A DNA stretch of 64,000 bases, from assembly GCF_008831285.2 (NCBI RefSeq), contig NC_045142.1, positions 7,540,713-7,604,712 of the forward strand. The letters are read 5' to 3'. The position numbers and the translations under genes are program-made. Shown here one piece after another: positions 1 to 11,548 of the stretch. The notes below the pieces were generated by a model. The model worked only from the letters and a program-made list of their open reading frames with translations. It made no database searches and was not told the DNA's origin. The first letter of the stretch is position 1. Each line of letters opens with the position of its first letter. The stretch comes from Nymphaea colorata (lineage: Eukaryota > Streptophyta > Magnoliopsida > Nymphaeales > Nymphaeaceae).

Positions 1-1214
1 ATGTCAAGGTAAGCAAATTCCCCCATATGAAAATTTGACTACTGAGATTTTAGATCCATGGACATCATATATGATTTTTTTTTTTTTTGGCTGATATGGT
101 AAAGCTCCATGTTAAAATCCATGTTCAACATTGAACTTCTTAAGTCACACCTCAAATCCGTGCTTGAGATTGAGATCTTCATTTTACTTTTTGCAAGGGT
201 AGAAAGAGAGGTTGATCTTAAACCCATGAATCTCAAAGATCATATGTCAAAATACGTCAAAGGTAACCTAACATCTTCTATAGTCGAAATTTACTTCAAA
301 ATTTATTTAAAAAAAGTAGACTTGTTAAGTAGCCATGATTTATTCGTCACCTATTTTGCGTATGTAAATTCTTTTATGCAACGGAGGAGAAAAACTATAA
401 ACCAAAAGTCCACAAGAGCTTTTAATGAAATGGATGGGAGTCTTAACTCTCGGCTGGGAATTGCCAAGACATCAGTAAAAATAATCTTCACTGACATTTG
501 CCTCTGGACGTTGGTAAAAGTTGGATTCCATCGACATTGGTTTTCCCACGCGTCGGTAAATCAGTCTTTTTTTGTAGTGTGTGACCAATGTAGCAACATC
601 ATCTAAACCAAATCAAAGTGCTACCATGGATTCACAAACAGAAAAGCAGATCCCCAAGATGATCAAACGAAACCCAATGTTAACATTAATTCTTCCCAAC
701 GACAGTAAACAGGGGAGAAAACATCCTTGCAAGCTTTAGTGACATGAGACAGTAGACGTCACTAAAGCATTATTCTTGTAAGAGTCATTTTTTTTGTTTG
801 CCAAAAAAAAAAGTGCAGTTCATGACTGATCAAGTGTCCAACTACAAGTGAAACTACAAGTGAACCTTGCTGGCAACTTTGCATTATTTAAACTGGTTTA
901 TGTTCATCAAGCAAAACTGGGTTATTAATATAGCTGGACCAGACTCCTGAGGGGGTTGGTGCAATAGTTTGGCTGGGCCAGTCTTTATTTCGAATTCCCG
1001 TAGCTTCAACCCTTTGTCTTTCAAAATAGGAGACACCAATATACGACTTCATGTATAGTACAGGTGTTATTCCGTGACGCCAAAAAACAGCCTTGAACTC
1101 TAGGGAAATGGGAGAAGTAGGGAGGCTTCGGCTTTCACTTGGGTAGTGGACGTCACCCCAAAGCACCAAAAACATCTTTGAACACTTGGCATGGGTGCAC
1201 TCACCTGAAATATA
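1..1214. other. Intergenic, no gene recognised
   Basis: Reading frames here (longest 165 codons, + strand 109-606) show no recognisable domain and no splice-site context. Around 460-580 there are several short variants of a GACATTGG / GCGTCGGTAAA type motif in both senses. This resembles the subterminal repeats of plant CACTA transposons, but no CACTA terminus or transposase was found. Confidence 0.5.
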
Positions 1215-1222
1215 GCTGAGGC

Positions 1223-1404
1223 CAAGGGCAGAGGGAAGGGGGGGGCGCCTAGGCCATGGCCCCACCCCAACCAATGAAAATTCTTTTTTTTACATTAAAT
1301 AAATAATATTTTTTAATTACATATTTTGTATTAGAATTCAGTTTGTCAGATCTAAAGGTCGGACTGCCGGCCCGCCCTAAAAGAAAATCCTGGCTTCGCC
1401 CCTG
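1223..1404. mobile_element. hAT-type MITE (CAGGGGCGGAG family)
   Basis: 182-bp element running from CAAGGGCAGAGG to TTCGCCCCTG, flanked on both sides by the identical 8-bp target duplication GCTGAGGC (1215-1222 and 1405-1412). Eight-bp duplications and CAGGGG-type ends are typical of non-autonomous hAT elements. It has an AT-rich centre and no coding capacity. Relatives are at 8826, 14143, 18385, 25689 and 48959. Confidence 0.85.
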
Positions 1405-1659
1405 GCTGAGGCAACAGACCGTACTGTTGTTGAGCAGTCTAATTGCTTATTACTGTTCGTTGGTGCTTATCCTTGTCCAATTAATTGTTTACCCAATCGA
1501 GCTTTGGACATATAGACAACGTTTTCTTTCATCGCGTCTTCATTATCATCCTTGATTTTTATCCGGTCTTGTATATTTTTGTTTCTTTAACTCTTGCATG
1601 GCCTTATTAGATAGCAGCCTGTGACTTGAGTATTCTTGTGCCAATTTCCAAACATCATT

Positions 1660-1780
1660 TTGGCACCAATATGCTTGGCCGTGGATCACTTTATAATATT
1701 CTCAAAGTAATAAAGTAATGACATCATTTAGAGAAGAGGATTGGCACCAATATGCTTGGCCGTGGATCACTTTATAATAT
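1660..1780. repeat. Direct repeat of 40 bp, spaced 41 bp
   Basis: A 40-bp stretch beginning TTGGCACCAATATGC occurs at 1660-1699 and again at 1741-1780, with no mismatch seen. Short inverted words (AAGTAATGACAT near 1714, ATGTCATTACTT near 1805) flank the second copy. Confidence 0.8.
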
Positions 1781-1974
1781 GTGTGGCTTCTAATAAGCCG
1801 AAATTATGTCATTACTTTATATCTAAATCACATACATCTAATTCTAACACGATCTCCCTTTTTGGTCTACTTTCTGTTGATCATTGGCCAGCTTTTTGGT
1901 TCTTATTATGTATGTCTTCTTGCAAAGTTATAAAGATTACCTTTTCTTATCTCATGCATAATACTAGGGGTGGG

Positions 1975-2200
1975 CATCGAGCCAAATATCCAAACCGACC
2001 TGACTCTGAAGCGGGTCAACCTAAGTCGGCCTGATAACTTAGTTTTTAATATTGTTTTGTTTAAATATATATAACTATATATTTGATTCTAATTAACTAT
2101 ATTTATATATTAAATTATATTATTTCTATATATATGTATTTATTTATTTTAATCAAGACAGGCCGCGCCTAGGCTAGCTGCGGTCTAACATTTTGTGAAT
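1975..2200. mobile_element. Degenerate hAT-type element, 3' end lost
   Basis: Starts with TAGGGGTGGGCATCGAGCC, the terminus of the hAT-like family seen intact at 10531, 45171 and 48012. A GC-rich left end, an AT-rich middle and a short GC-rich stretch (GGCCGCGCCTAGG near 2161) follow. No matching right terminus or target duplication was found, so it is probably truncated. Confidence 0.45.
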
Positions 2201-2819
2201 ATATAACTGAATTCGTTGATAATTATGCATTATTCATCATACAGTCAGCCTATACTCATGCAAGTCAGCATCCAAATGTTCGGATTCAGGTTCCCACGCT
2301 AATCAAGACCAACTGTTTTTCATGTCCAAATCCAAATCCAAATGGGTCTGAGGTTACCAAAACAGAAAAACAGTGGGTCTTGATTCTATTGATTCTTCAT
2401 AGAGGGCTGGGTTTATGTATTAAGGCACCCATTCCTTGAGCCATATCATGGGTTTTCCAAAGGTCAGGAGATTTAATATTTTTATTTATTGCTTACTAGT
2501 TTATAAAAACCTCTATAAGTGTGTGTTTGATAGCTTCCAATCTTTAATATAAAGCTAGACTTAAAACCCTTTTATGTGAGGCCTTACATATTAACAAGCA
2601 CCGGATCTTAGATCTACAGAAAATGAATATTTAATATATATTCACAGCATGTGCCCAGAATCTCAGATTTGACGTATGGTGGTGTTCGAAAATTTATTTT
2701 GGATTTTAGGATGCTGAAAAAAAAAAGTGAAAGGGACTTGCCTGTGGGTATGAGAATTGGCCAGTATCTATATGTTAACTAATCCAAAGGTTATACTTAT
2801 TCTTGTTGCATTTGTTGCA

Positions 2820-3790
2820 TTTATGGTTATCACCCTAAATTTTTACAAGAGATTATAGCCAATTTATTCAAACATATTTTAGTGATTTCCATCATTTTTT
2901 GGCTTGATAGTTGATTCAGATCTCATTTGGGACCCTGGGCCCAATCTCACCCCAAAACAGGCGTTCATATTCATATCCAAATTTAAATCTCAACCCTACA
3001 TCCATATCCAAATCCAAATCTCGACCCTAGATCCAACATATATATATTTGGATCCATATCCAAATCCAAATATCGACCCTATATCTAAAATAGACCTATA
3101 GATCCATATACAAATCTGAATCTCGACCCTAAATCCAAAAAGACCTTTCGATCTGTGTCTAAATTCAAATATCAACCCCAGGTCTAAAACACACCTCTGG
3201 ATCCAAATCTAGATCCAAACACAATTTTTTGATCTACAATCCAAATTTAGATAAAGATTTGGACCCAAATCCAAGTATCAGATCCAAAATTCACACCTCC
3301 ATCAGAAATACGATGCCAAAGTCCACAATCGAGCGCAACAAGCAAAATCGAGTCCAAATTAGGAACATGTGTCCATAAAGCCACTCTTGGGCCCAAATTA
3401 GATCCAAAAACAAAGTTTGAATCCAAATCAAGAATTTCAAATCAAAATCCAAAGTCAATGCCAAAATAACAATTTTCAACACGATTTAGCGTCGCATGAG
3501 TGCGCAAACCACCCCTTTTGTTTTGCGTCTCAATCTTGCATCGAATATTCTAAAAATATGTTTTGGGTGCAAAACACTCGTCTAACTCTTGATCCGAGCC
3601 ATGGGCGTCGACCCAAACACTTTCACGGCCGAGCGACTCAATCCGGATCTAAAAGGAACCTGGGACCACCCAAAACAAAGCCGAACCTGTTTTTAACAAA
3701 AATACCATTTTTACCCTTTAAAATATGCATTTTAAAATATGTTATTTTAATTTTTTTTTTATGTGGGACCCATGGGAGGCAAAAGCCACC
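2820..3790 (+). repeat. Left arm of a long inverted repeat
   Basis: Collinear in reverse complement with 6165-7140 over about 970 bp, with many substitutions and small gaps. Matching landmarks include the tip (2820-2905 versus 7068-7140), the ATCCAAATC-rich minisatellite, the AACAAAGTTTG word (3410 versus 6540) and the GTGGGACC / GGTCCCAC block (3764 versus 6216). The spacer is about 2.4 kb. The outer tip also matches the first ~85 bp of the tandem unit that begins at 7068. Confidence 0.75.
2950..3240 (+). repeat. Degenerate ~50-bp minisatellite
   Basis: Five to six diverged units of roughly 50 bp repeat the pattern CATATCCAAATCCAAATCTC, then GACCCTAGATCCAA and a variable AGACCT block. The complementary array is in the right arm at about 6740-6990, so amplification predates or accompanied formation of the inverted repeat. 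Confidence 0.65.
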
Positions 3791-6164
3791 CTTATTGGCC
3801 CAAGCCCAAAATGGAGGTATTTCGCCCCCTTTCATGCATCCTGGTGTGCCTTGGCTCGGCATCGCAAAGCCGCGCCAGGCGCAGCTTGTGACAACGCTTG
3901 GCACTGTTGCTCCTAGCATTGGCAACTATGCAAACCCAACATGTGCTGGGGCGCAGGCCCTGTTCTTGACTAAAAACCAAGTGGTTTTGTCATGATTGGG
4001 GGCATTCACCCTACCAACACCCCCAAAAAGGGGGTTTGCAGGACTAATGTTTAATTCCTTTTGGTCAAGACCAATTTTAAAAAAAACCTAAAAATAATTA
4101 AAAAAAAACACTTCAAATCACATGAAAATCTTGTTAAATTAAACTTTCAATATATGTCATACAAATCTTCTCTCTTGAGTATGAGTTAACCATTGGAGAA
4201 CATTTATAGCATTCTTACTTAAAGACTTAGAGCTTTCCCCTTAGCTGTCTCATTATTTTTCTCGTCTTGTCCTTCTCTTCTTGTCTTCTTCTTCAATCTT
4301 GGGCGCAAATTTATGTTTCAACCCCTATTCATCAAGGGAGCATGAGGAGATCTTTTGGAGAACATCCTCAACGCCTTGGAGGCTCACTCAGATAATCAGT
4401 AGACAAAGACTTGCTCCCCCTCCAATCCGTACGCTTAGACGTATGTAGTCAATATATGTCACTTGTTTTTTCTTTCTTCATCTTTTCATAGCCATACAAG
4501 ATAGCTTTAAAATTTTATCTCCAGAGTCAAGAGCTACTCTTGAGTGCTCGGGAATAATGAGCAAGGTAAAATAAAATTTCATTTTCCTTTCTATGTTGAA
4601 ATATCTTTCTTTCTTCTCTTTGCTCATTGAATGTATGCATTGTTTATGTTTGAGAAGATGTTCATACATAGTTGACTGATTTTCTAATTAGTATGTAAAT
4701 AAACGGTAAGAATGAGTGCTTGGGTTTAGTTTTTTTTGTTGTTATGTTATTTTTTTAAGTTGTTATTTGTTTAACCCAGTAAAAACCCTTTATGTACATG
4801 TTAAAACGTATCTTCATAATACTCTTATGTTTGATATTGTTTATTTCTTTCTTTTCCACCTAAGTAGGGATCCCAAAGAGAGCTTTCTTATGTTATCAAC
4901 TTTCTCTTTCAAGTATAAGTGATTTTCTCTCATTTCAATGGTGAGAGAAATAAGTTTCTTTGTACTAGATAAAATAATTATTGCTTTACATGCATATATA
5001 AAAAACTTTTGAATGTTGTTTGCAAAAGAATTTCAAAAGTTAAAACCCTCCTCAATGAAGCCATCGAGACTTAGGCTATGCTCTTGCATGAGCTTAAGTT
5101 CCTCTCCGGCCTACATAAAAAAATCGAAATAAAAAATGCTCCATGTTATCTTTCAATTTTAATTTTTAACTTTAATTTTTATATAATATTCTCACATATA
5201 TGTATATATTTATATGTGTATCTTTCTCTCTTTTTTTTTATTTAAAATCTTCTTTTCTAATATATATGTGTGTGTATCTCTTTCTCTTCTTAAAACATTT
5301 TCCTATTTCTCCTTTTCTAAAACCTCCCTCCCTCTCTCTCTCTCTCCCCCTCTCTCTCTCTCTCTTTGTTGCTCTGTCTTTTATTTTTTATTTCTTTTTG
5401 TTTAAAATCATCTTTTGTGAATAATCATATATGTAAGTGCATCTATGCGTACATATACATGTATTCTTTTTTCTAAAATCATTGCTCATGTTTTATCTCT
5501 TTTCTAAGACCTATTTTTTTCGTTGATCGACTTCACTAAAACAAAACTCACGTAATGACCTAATATTAGAATCTTGATGTTCTACAACCCCATTAGATTT
5601 TCAAAAAACTTTTCTTTCTTTACAAATATCTTTTTGACAAAATAATAAAGGTTATATAAGTAAATATAAAAAATTTACATATAATGTTATGATAGAAATG
5701 AATGATTTGTTTTCAAACATATATAATCAATACATTAATGCATTCACAAGTGCATTATTAAAAAAACTTGAGCCAAATGAGGTAGACCTCCAACTAAGTG
5801 GTATCCCAATTAGAGCAATATCTCAACAATACTTAAGATTATAAGAAAACACATTGATTTTAAAAGAAATTTTTCAAAATATAAATATTAGCTTTTAAAA
5901 GTTTTCAAATACTACTTGAAAGGATTTCTTTTTTTTTTTTTATTTCTTAAATGAAATGGTTCATCCTGACAAAATGATATTCCAAAGTTTCCACATCCAA
6001 AAGCTGCGGAGATAATAATTTTCAAAACTATTTCCATGCATCACACACTGCATTAAGGGTAAATAAGATGTTTAAATAAAATGAAATGAATCAAGAATAA
6101 GCACCACAATGCCAGGGTGCCTAGTAGTACGCCAAACATGTAAGGGCCCTCCTCATTGTTTCAT
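3791..6164. other. Spacer of the inverted repeat, no gene recognised
   Basis: Contains a short GC-richer stretch (about 3790-3965), then AT-rich sequence with homopolymer A/T runs and a pyrimidine tract near 5320-5366. Frames are short and show no domain. Confidence 0.5.
5321..5366. repeat. Interrupted (CT)n microsatellite
   Basis: A polypyrimidine tract made of CTCTCT runs broken by CCCC. Confidence 0.85.
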
Positions 6165-7140
6165 TAAGGGTGGCTTTCACCCCTTGGCCTCCAAGAGGGG
6201 TCCCACAAAAAAAATTGTAAAAAAACTTAAAAAACATATTTTAAAGGGAAAATGGTCTCTTTGAGAAAAAAATGAGTATGGTTCAGTTTGGGTGGTCTTG
6301 GGCTCGTGTTAGGTCTGGACTGGGTTCGTTGGTCGCAAAAGTTTTCTGATCGATGCCCAAGCTCAGGTCAAGGGTTAGATGTGTGTTTTGAGCATAAAAC
6401 ATATTTTTATAATTTTTTGTACAAGGTTGAGACGAAAAACAAAGGGCTCGTGCATGCGCATTCAGCGCTAAATATTATTGAAATTTGTTATATTGGCATC
6501 AACTTTGAATTTTGAGTTGAAATTATTAATGTAGATCCAAACTTTGTTTTTAGATCGAATTTGGACCCGACCATGGCTTTTTTGATACATTCTTCTAATT
6601 TGGACTCGAGTTCACTTGTTGGGCTCGATCATAGACTTTGACTTCTTATTTTGGATCGACGTGTGAATCTTGGATCTAGTAATTGAATTTGGGTCCAAAT
6701 CTTCAAATAAAGTTGGAGTTTGAATCTAAAACTTTCATTTGGATCTGGAGATGTAAATAGGGGTTTGTCTTGGATCTAAGGTTGGTATTTGAATTTGGAC
6801 ATGAATCTAAAGGTCTGTTTGATATAGGGTAGAGATTTGGATATGGATATATGGTCTATTTTAGATCTAGGTCGATATTTGGATATGGATATGGATCTAG
6901 AGGTCTGTTTTGGATGTACGTTCGATGTTTGGATTTGGATATGGATGTAGAGGACCATTTTATATTTGGAGTTGAGATTGGGATTTGGATCTAGAAGTCA
7001 GTTTCGGGGTGAGCTTGGGCTCAACGTCTACAATTAGATCTAGATTGACTATCAAGCCAAAAAATGGTTGAAATCACTGAAATATGTTTGAATAAATTGA
7101 GTATAATCTCTTGAAAAAAATTGGGGTAATAACCGATGAG
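6165..7140 (-). repeat. Right arm of the long inverted repeat
   Basis: Reverse-complement partner of 2820-3790, containing the complementary minisatellite (GGATTTGGATATGGATCTAG-type units). Its outer end overlaps the first unit of the tandem array starting at 7068, so the arm and the array share about 70-85 bp. Confidence 0.75.
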
Positions 7141-8825
7141 ATGTGGTTTAATTTCAAATCCTCAAAACTCTGATCCTCATTGAATCCGTGGTTGATAAAG
7201 AAAAAGAAAAGGAAAACCCCAAAAGATGAGCTTGCCTTGCTATCTACATTTGGCCAAGGTCGTGGCTCATGGCCCATAATTAACCTAACAATGGCAAAGT
7301 TAAGGGGAGTTGCTATGCCTAAACCAAACCATGATACCAATTAAAACTGCAAGTTGGCCAAAGTTATCTAAAACCAAATTTTAAGAGTATATCTGAGATT
7401 GTAAATGAAGAAGGATGATTTTACCTATTGCCATAACTTAGCGAATAAGATGTTGAGAGATTATATTTGTACAAAGTTGTTCTATAAAACCATCTTGGCG
7501 CATTGACGGTTCACGTTCAGTTCATTTCCTATGAATACTACTCCTTTCAACTGCAAACAGTCGCATGCTAAGTTGAAGAGTATACCATAGGGACCAACCA
7601 AGGCTGGATGCAGCTTTGAACCCCGAGGATATGGGGGACGGGGTTTGGTCTCACACACAACCAGTGGGATCCCTCGTTTGTCAAAGATAATTAATGGACA
7701 TGTTTGTCAAAGATAATTAATGGACATAAAAGTCTTTTTGCTTTTCAATTTTATTGTTTGTTCATGTTACATATATTTTCTTATTATCCTATTTTATGTC
7801 CAAGAATCAATTGGATATTAATTTTTAGGTGCAGCCTGGCAGTGTAGTTAACTGCATTTATGCACTCATATTTTATTTGGTTTCCAAGTCTTCTGTACTT
7901 TTATATTTGAAATCGCTAAAATATGCTTGAATAAATTGAGTATAATCTTTTGAAAAATTTTGGGGTAGTGACAGATGAGATGTGGTTTAATTTCAAGTCC
8001 TCAAATATGAGATTCCCTCATTGAATCCGTGGTTAAAAAAAAAAAAAAAGAACCCCAAAAGATGAGTGTGCCCTACCATATGCATTTGGCCAAGGTCGTG
8101 CCTCATGGCCCATAATTAACCTAACAATTGCCAAGTTAAGCAGGAGTTACTTTGCCCAGACCAAACCATGATACCAATTGAAACTTCAATGTAATATGAC
8201 CAAAGTAATCCAAAACCAAAATTTTAGGGTATATCTAAGCTCACAAAGGAAGAAGGATGGTTTTATCTATTGCCATAACTTAGTGAATAAGATGTTGAAA
8301 GACAAGTGTGCACCATAGTTCAATTGTCATGAGTACTATTCCTTCGACTGTTTCATGTTGAGTTGAAGAATGTACCATAGGACCACCCAAGTCCCGATGG
8401 AGCTTTGAACCCCGAGGATATGGGGACGGGCTTTGGCCTCTAACCCAAGCACTGGGATTCCTCATGCCTGAAAGATAATTAATTGACATAAAAGTCTTTT
8501 TGTTTTTCAATTTTATTGTACTTTCATGCTATATATATCTTATTATGATCATATCTTTATGTCCAAGAATCAATTCGTGATTAATTTTTAGGTGCAGTCT
8601 GGCATAGTTAGTTGCATGTATGCACTCATATTTTTATTGTTTCGAAAGTCTTTTGTACCTTTATATTTGAAATCACGGAAATATGTTTGAATAAATTAAG
8701 TATAAGCTCTTGAAAACATTTCGGGTGGTACAGATGAGATTGGTTTAATTTCAAATCCTCGAATTTGAGATCCTCATTGAATCTATGGTTAAAAAAAAAA
8801 CGAAAAAACAAAAGTTGAGTGTGCC

Positions 8826-9017
8826 CATGGGCGGAGCCAGGATTTCTTTTAGGGGCGGACCAAATGAAGGTTGGGTTTTGTGGGTTGGATTTGAGTAGGG
8901 CCAAACTGAACTCACATTCAAAAAATACATGGAGGCAAAAAAAAGAAAAATAATTTTTACACTGTATTTTTTTTTTCATTTGGTTGGGTGGGGCCATGGC
9001 CTAGGTGGCCCCCCCTG
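8826..9017. mobile_element. hAT-type MITE nested in tandem unit 3
   Basis: 192-bp insertion beginning CATGGGCGGAGCCAGG and ending GTGGCCCCCCCTG. It is flanked by AGTGTGCC (8818-8825) and ACTGTGCC (9018-9025), an 8-bp target duplication with one mismatch. The other array units lack it, so it entered after amplification. It is in the opposite orientation to the copies at 1223 and 48959. Confidence 0.8.
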
Positions 9018-10530
9018 ACTGTGCCCTACCATCTGCATTTGGCCAAGGTTGTGGCCCATGGCCCATAGTTAAGCTAACATTTGCCAAGTTAAACAGGAGT
9101 TGCTTTGCCTAAACCAAACCATGGTACCGATTAGCACTGTAATATGGCCAAAGTAATCTAAAACCAAATTCTGAGGGTCATCTGAGCTCGCAAAGGAAGA
9201 AGGATGGTTTTATCTATTGCCATAACTTAGTGAATATGATGTGGAGAAATTTTATTTGCACAAAGTTATCTATAAAACCATCTTGGCACGTTGATGGTGC
9301 ACCCTTAGTTCAATTCCCATGAGTACTATTCCGTTCGACTGCAAACAATCGCATACAAGACAATTTGAGTTGAAAAATGTATAATAGGACCACCCAACTC
9401 TCGATGCAGCTTTGAACCCTAAGGATATGGGGGATGGGCTTTGGCCTCTCACACAAGCCGTGGGATTCCTCGGGCCTGAAAGATAACTAATGGACAAAAA
9501 AGACTTTTTGCTTTTTCAATTGTATTGTACGTTCATGCTATATATATCTTATTATGATCCTATATATCTTATCATGCTATATATATCTTATTATGATCCT
9601 ATCTTTATGGCGAAGTATCAATTCAGGATTAATTTTTAGGTGCAGTTTGGCACTGTAGTTAATTGCATTTATGCACCTATATTTTAATGGTTTCGAAAGT
9701 CTTTTGTACCTTTATTTTTGAAATCATTGAAATAGGTTTGAATAAATTGAGTATGATCTCTTGAAAAAATTTCGGGTGGTTACAAATGAGATGTGGTTTA
9801 ATTTCAAATCCTTGAATCTGAGATCCTCATTGAATCTGTGGTTTTTTCTTTTCAAAAGATGAGTGTGCCTTACCATCTGCATTTAGCCAAGGTTGTGGCC
9901 CATGGCCCATAATTAACCTAACATTTGCCAAGTTAAGCAAGAGTTACTTTGCCTAAACCAAACCATGATACCAATTAGCACTGTAATATGGCCAAAGTAA
10001 TCTAAAACCAAATTCTGATGGTCATCTGAGCTTGCAAAGGAAAAAGGATGGTTTTATCTATTGCCATAACTTATTGAATATGATGTTGAGAAATTTTATT
10101 TGCACAAAGTTGTTCTATGAAACCATCTTGGAGCGTTGATGGTGCACCCTAAGTTTAATTCCCACAAGTACTATTTTTTTCGACTGCAAACAATCGCATG
10201 CAAGACAATTTGAGTTGAGAAATGTATAATAGGACCACTCAACTCTCGATGCTATTTTGAATCCTGAGGATATGGGGGATGGGCTTTGGCCTCTCACACA
10301 GGCCTTGGGATTCCTCGAGCCTGAAAGATAATTAATGGACATAAAAGACTTTTTGTTTTTTCAATTGCATTGTACGTTCATGCTATATATATCTTATTAT
10401 GATCCTATCTTTATGTCCAAGAATCAATTCGACATTAATTTTTAGGTGCAGTCTGGCACTGTAGTTAATTGCATTTATGCACCTATATTTTTATGGTTTC
10501 GAAAGTCCTTTGTACCTTTATATTTGAAAT

Positions 10531-11548
10531 TAGGCCTGGGCGTCGGACCGGCTCGGCCCGGTTGGGCTCGGGCCTGGGCCCGATAAACCGGCCCGGCACC
10601 GATCCCGGGCCCAATAGGGCGGCCCGGAAGGCCCGACTCCTGCCCTCGGGTCGGGCGGCCTCCGTCCCCCGCTCGTTCCCATCCCCTCCCTCTCCTTCTC
10701 CCTCTCCGCTCCCCCTCTCTCCCTCTCCCTTCCCGTCTCCCTCTCTGGTTCCCCTCCATCCTCCGATCTCATTATCGAGAAGGGATATGGAAGGGAGTCG
10801 GCTATTGTGGTGGTGGTCACGCGCGCGAGGAGAAGGGCGCTCGATGGCAAATTGGCAACGAGGCGGCCACCTTCTAGGATGCCACGATAGACGCAGCCAT
10901 GGCTTCCGCAACCCAATAGCGTGCTCAGCGAGAACCCTTCCGTCGCCTTCTCTAGCTCCTTGTACTCGAACCTTCTGATCTCCGGGGTGGTGGTCGTGGT
11001 CGGCATCCCCTGTTGGCTGTTGCTCCTGCAGCCCTACTGCTTTTGTTTCTGTTTCTGCTTCTGCATCTTCTTCTTCCGCCTGTTAATCGTGAAGTTGGCC
11101 GAGTCGCAGGTGGCCACCGCCGAGTCGGCTCTGCAGGAGAAGTTTAGGTGCCCCATCCTCCTCTTCCTTCTCCTACCCCCTGTTGGGGACTTCAGGATTT
11201 AGGGGTTTCACCGTTTCAGAGGGTCATGTCTCACAAAGGCGGGCATGGCGTGGGAGGGAGAGCTCCACCCCCTCCTCCTCTGGTTCCCTCTCCCTCTCTG
11301 GTTCCCTCTCCATCCCCCTTCCCGTCTCCCCTTCGCAAGCACCTGGCCCGGCCGGCCGTTCTCCTCTCCCTCCCCCTTCCCGTCTCCCTCTTCGCAAGCA
11401 CCGCAAGGACTGGGCCCGGCCCGTTTGGCAGGCCGGGCCGGGCCTGACTTTTGGTGGCCCGGCCTGGCAATATTATCGGGCCCGGGTTTCAGGCCCGACG
11501 GGCCGAGGTGGGCCGGGCCAGCCCGACCCGGCCCGATGCCCACCCCTA
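10531..11548. mobile_element. Non-autonomous hAT-type element carrying captured gene sequence
   Basis: A 1018-bp island much richer in GC than its surroundings interrupts the tandem array. Ends are TAGGCCTGGGCGTCGG and CCGATGCCCACCCCTA (imperfect terminal inverted repeats), followed by GC-rich subterminal GGCCCGG-type blocks. Perfect 8-bp target duplications TTTGAAAT lie at 10523-10530 and 11549-11556. The interior has two CT-rich blocks (about 10680-10760 and 11270-11400, sharing CCCTCTCTGGTTCCC) around a coding-like core that includes a protein-kinase N-lobe fragment on the minus strand. No transposase is present, so mobility would depend on another element. Confidence 0.88.
10854..11006 (-). 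pseudogene. Captured fragment of a receptor-like protein kinase gene
   Basis: The minus-strand frame starting at ATG 11006 encodes a 51-residue stretch that reads as the start of a plant receptor-like or receptor-like cytoplasmic kinase. It has [16 protein letters not shown] followed by a glycine-rich nucleotide loop ([12 protein letters not shown], the GxGxxG pattern intact) and GRLVA. Homology stops just before the expected VAIK lysine, and the frame continues into unrelated low-complexity sequence inside the transposon. There is no catalytic loop, DFG or APE motif, so it cannot be an active kinase. The best family guess is the group of small plant kinases with an FxYxELExAT lead-in. Whether the flanking core (11007-11160) comes from the donor 5' region or from a second gene is unclear. 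Confidence 0.7.

Noticed and set aside
109..606. 165-codon open frame on the + strand
   Set aside because: No recognisable domain, AT-rich composition like the flanks, no TATA, splice or poly(A) context. Part of it coincides with transposon-like subterminal motifs.
888..1274. 128-codon minus-strand frame
   Set aside because: Runs into the hAT MITE at 1223-1404 and shows no domain. The open frame is likely chance.
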